Shown here in pieces: positions 62,106 through 64,000 of a stretch of 64,000 nucleotides of DNA. A program made the position numbers and the translations under genes. Every line of letters starts with the position of its first letter. Positions within the stretch are counted from its first letter, which is position 1. A model generated the notes under the pieces. It made no database searches, was not told where the DNA came from, and worked only from the letters and a program-made list of their open reading frames with translations. The stretch spans positions 2,480,501 through 2,544,500 of the forward strand of contig NZ_CP016027.1 in the NCBI RefSeq assembly GCF_001663815.1, in the 5' to 3' direction. Source of the DNA: Halothiobacillus diazotrophicus (GTDB taxonomy: Bacteria; Pseudomonadota; Gammaproteobacteria; Halothiobacillales; Halothiobacillaceae).

Positions 62106-63017
62106 TCAGGATGCAGCGATCGGATTCTTGGGCGATTCCGCTTCGCGCCAAGGGTCAGGAAATACAGGGTCGTTCGCCGGCGCGCTGGCCTGCGCCCTTC
62201 GTGTCCATTTCACCAGGAGCACCAATGCCCCCAGTACACTCATCATGGCCGCCGGGATCCAGGTCACCAGGCCCCCGAGATGTTGTCCCTCCATTTCGCC
62301 GATGGGCAGCACGCGGCCGCACAAGGCATAAATGCTGAACAGGTCCGTGGGACTCAGAGCGATGTACGCGCCCAGCACGATCTGCGGAAACATCACCAGA
62401 AAGAGCACCAGCAGACGCACCCCGTAATGGCGTGCGACCGGTTCGCCGGGCCGGTGCAGGTTGAAGATCATCCACCAGAACAGCAGCCCGTCGATGGCCA
62501 TGCCCCAGTTCATGGTGTTGTAAAGCGGCAGGCTGAGCATGGCGTAGAAGTGGATGTCCGGCTCCAGCCAGAAATAGATGATGGCGACGAACAAAAATCC
62601 CGCGACAAAGGGTTGCTGGATCACCCGTAACGGCCCGCGGATCAGCGGGCTCTGCACGAGTGGATCGACGATACGACTACGGATGGCCAGGGGCAGGCCG
62701 GCTTCCAGGATCGGTGCCGGGGCGGACACCGCGATCAGGAACGGTCCCAGGTGATGCAGCACCAGATGTTGCAGTCGGTGAATGAAGAAGCTGAACCGCC
62801 CGTAGTAGTCCACCTGGGTCTGCAGGACGAGATAGATGCTCACGAGCCCGATCCCGAAGAGCAGGGCCCCCCAACCCGGTCGACGCCTCAGGCGACGCAG
62901 GCCGCGAATGTACAGCCAGCCGGCGAGCAGGCAGACGGTCAGCACGGTCGGGGAGAATTCGTACGGCAGCAGGAATGCCGCAAGGGTGCTCAGCTGATGG
63001 TAGAGGGGGTCTAGCAC
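62106..63017 (-). CDS. ctaG: Caa3-type CtaG cytochrome oxidase assembly protein
   Basis: 303-aa protein of the Caa3_CtaG family with about seven transmembrane helices and the His-rich segment FIHRLQHLVLHHLGPFLIAVSAP, a likely copper-binding helix. It is distinct from the Cox11-type CtaG. Its role is insertion of copper into the oxidase. Follows ctaB in the operon with a 102-nt gap and precedes sco1 by 9 nt. Confidence 0.92.
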   Translation of the reverse strand: MLDPLYHQLSTLAAFLLPYEFSPTVLTVCLLAGWLYIRGLRRLRRRPGWGALLFGIGLVSIYLVLQTQVDYYGRFSFFIHRLQHLVLHHLGPFLIAVSAPAPILEAGLPLAIRSRIVDPLVQSPLIRGPLRVIQQPFVAGFLFVAIIYFWLEPDIHFYAMLSLPLYNTMNWGMAIDGLLFWWMIFNLHRPGEPVARHYGVRLLVLFLVMFPQIVLGAYIALSPTDLFSIYALCGRVLPIGEMEGQHLGGLVTWIPAAMMSVLGALVLLVKWTRRAQASAPANDPVFPDPWREAESPKNPIAAS

Positions 63018-63119
63018 CGATCGGTCACCCTGCTCATGTCCCGATCCGGGCGCGCCGGATTCCGGATCGGTGCCTGATGGCTGAATTCGCCCGGCTTCAT
63101 GGGAATCGTACCGGTCCGG

Positions 63120-64000
63120 TTACCAGGCCCAGCCATGGACCGGCAGGTAATGATCGACCAGCAACAGGGCGAACAGCAGGGTCAGGTAGGTGATCGAGAA
63201 GCCGAACAGGCGCATGGCCAGCTGATCGCTGTCGACATACATCAGCTTGTAGGCACGAACGGCGAACATGCCGCCCAGGATGGTCGCGCCGATCAGGTAG
63301 AACGGGCCGCTCAGTCCCACGGTGACCGGCAGGTAGCTCACCGGGATGAGGAACAGGGCATAGGCGAAGATACTGTGCTTGGTGTAGGGGACACCATGCG
63401 TCACCGGCAGCATCGGTACGCCGGCCTTGGCGTATTCCTCGCGACGCGCTACCGCCAGGGCCCAGAAGTGCGGCGGGGTCCAGACGAAGATGATCAGGAA
63501 GAGGGCAAACGCCTCCCAGCCGATCGTTCCGGTAATCGCGCTCCAGCCGAGCATGGCCGGCGCGGCGCCGGATGCCCCGCCCAGCACGATATTCTGGGGC
63601 CCGATCCATTTGAGGTAACGGGTGTAGACCACGGCATAGCCGATCAGCGTCAGCAGCGTCAGCACGGCGGTGAACGGGTTGACCATCGTCCAGAGGATGA
63701 GCATGGCCAGGGCGCCGAGCGTGGTGGCGAATACCGTGGCCGAAGTTCGGGAGATATTGCCGCTGGGCAGGGGCCGATTCTGCGTGCGGCCCATCACCTG
63801 ATCGATATCGCGATCGGCGATATGGTTGAATGCCGCAGCGGAGGCGCCCGCGAGCGCAATCCCGATGGTGGCGGCCAATACGGTGACCCAGGGCAGATTG
63901 CCCGGTGGCGACGCGAGCACCATGGCCACCAGGGCCGTGAATACGACCAGCGAGACGACCTTGAGCTTGCACAGTTTCAGATAGCAGCGCCAAGCGGAGG
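63120..64000 (-). CDS. ctaB: Protohaem IX farnesyltransferase (CtaB, partial, 5' end outside window)
   Basis: Converts haem B to haem O. The reading frame stays open to the right edge (RCYLKLCKLKVVSLVVF is still coding), so the first residues are missing and the ATG at 63929 is internal. Signature AFNHIADRDIDQVMGRTQNRPLPSG is the aspartate-rich prenyl-diphosphate site, followed by seven or so helices. It is the first visible gene of the ctaB-ctaG-sco1-PepSY-ctaA series. Confidence 0.95.
   Translation of the reverse strand, partial: SAWRCYLKLCKLKVVSLVVFTALVAMVLASPPGNLPWVTVLAATIGIALAGASAAAFNHIADRDIDQVMGRTQNRPLPSGNISRTSATVFATTLGALAMLILWTMVNPFTAVLTLLTLIGYAVVYTRYLKWIGPQNIVLGGASGAAPAMLGWSAITGTIGWEAFALFLIIFVWTPPHFWALAVARREEYAKAGVPMLPVTHGVPYTKHSIFAYALFLIPVSYLPVTVGLSGPFYLIGATILGGMFAVRAYKLMYVDSDQLAMRLFGFSITYLTLLFALLLVDHYLPVHGWAW

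Noticed and set aside
1-64000. tRNA, rRNA and known riboswitch genes
   Set aside because: None was recognised by eye; a covariance-model search would be needed to exclude small RNAs.

Overview
The window is about 60% G+C chromosomal DNA from a gammaproteobacterium. The left edge has the order lpxC - dciA - secA - (DUF945) - argJ - Nudix/ThiE, and nlpD-rpoS and gcvR-bcp are adjacent; all are typical of that class. Cyanase, a tandem rhodanese, a rubredoxin-linked flavoenzyme operon and a cytochrome oxidase assembly cluster suggest an aerobic, possibly sulfur-oxidising lineage (something like Halothiobacillus). This is inference from gene content, not an identification.

Layout. 1-8.7 kb: the end of lpxC, the helicase loader dciA (opposite strand), secA, a DUF945 protein, argJ, a Nudix-ThiE fusion, a membrane-anchored FixH/YtkA-like protein and smrA. 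8.8-14.7 kb: stationary-phase block surE-pcm-yqaA-nlpD-rpoS, a MarR regulator, and a three-gene ElaB/YqjD-YqjE-YqjK-like membrane operon with a sigma-S-like promoter. 14.8-21.4 kb: DUF302 lipoprotein, gcvR, bcp, PIN-PhoH, metE, DUF3147. 21.5-24.7 kb: a bufferin-type peptide operon (bufA-bufB-bufC) facing an ECF sigma/zinc-finger anti-sigma pair. 24.8-37.2 kb: rnt, folD, DUF389, a DinG/YoaA helicase, a TPR lipoprotein, mrcB, an APH-like kinase/P-loop fusion and mutS. 37.2-40.6 kb: a 13-bp tandem array, then a phospholipase D-VTT fusion with an EEP hydrolase.

40.8-49.2 kb is a defence island: type I restriction-modification genes hsdM, hsdS and hsdR, with a DUF3800 protein and an unrecognised 162-aa protein between hsdS and hsdR, then an Mrr-like endonuclease. 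49.2-52.7 kb: thiamine-binding protein, YchJ, a TetR regulator with two operator-like palindromes facing an ICMT-type methyltransferase and a membrane protein, and pncC. 52.7-53.7 kb: a REP-associated tyrosine transposase flanked by inverted REP hairpins. 53.7-58.8 kb: cynS diverges from a four-gene operon (OsmC, acyl-CoA dehydrogenase-like flavoprotein, rubredoxin/FAD reductase, tandem rhodanese), with several strong dyads between them. 58.9 kb to the end: a CopD-like protein, then on the minus strand ctaB-ctaG-sco1-PepSY-ctaA, which make and insert haem and copper cofactors for a terminal oxidase whose structural genes are outside the window.

The parts that most deserve a second look are the 54.2-58.8 kb flavoprotein/rubredoxin/rhodanese operon with its palindromes, the bufferin operon with a convergent ECF pair, and the two extra genes inside the type I restriction operon. 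No rRNA, tRNA, CRISPR array, integrase or prophage was seen.
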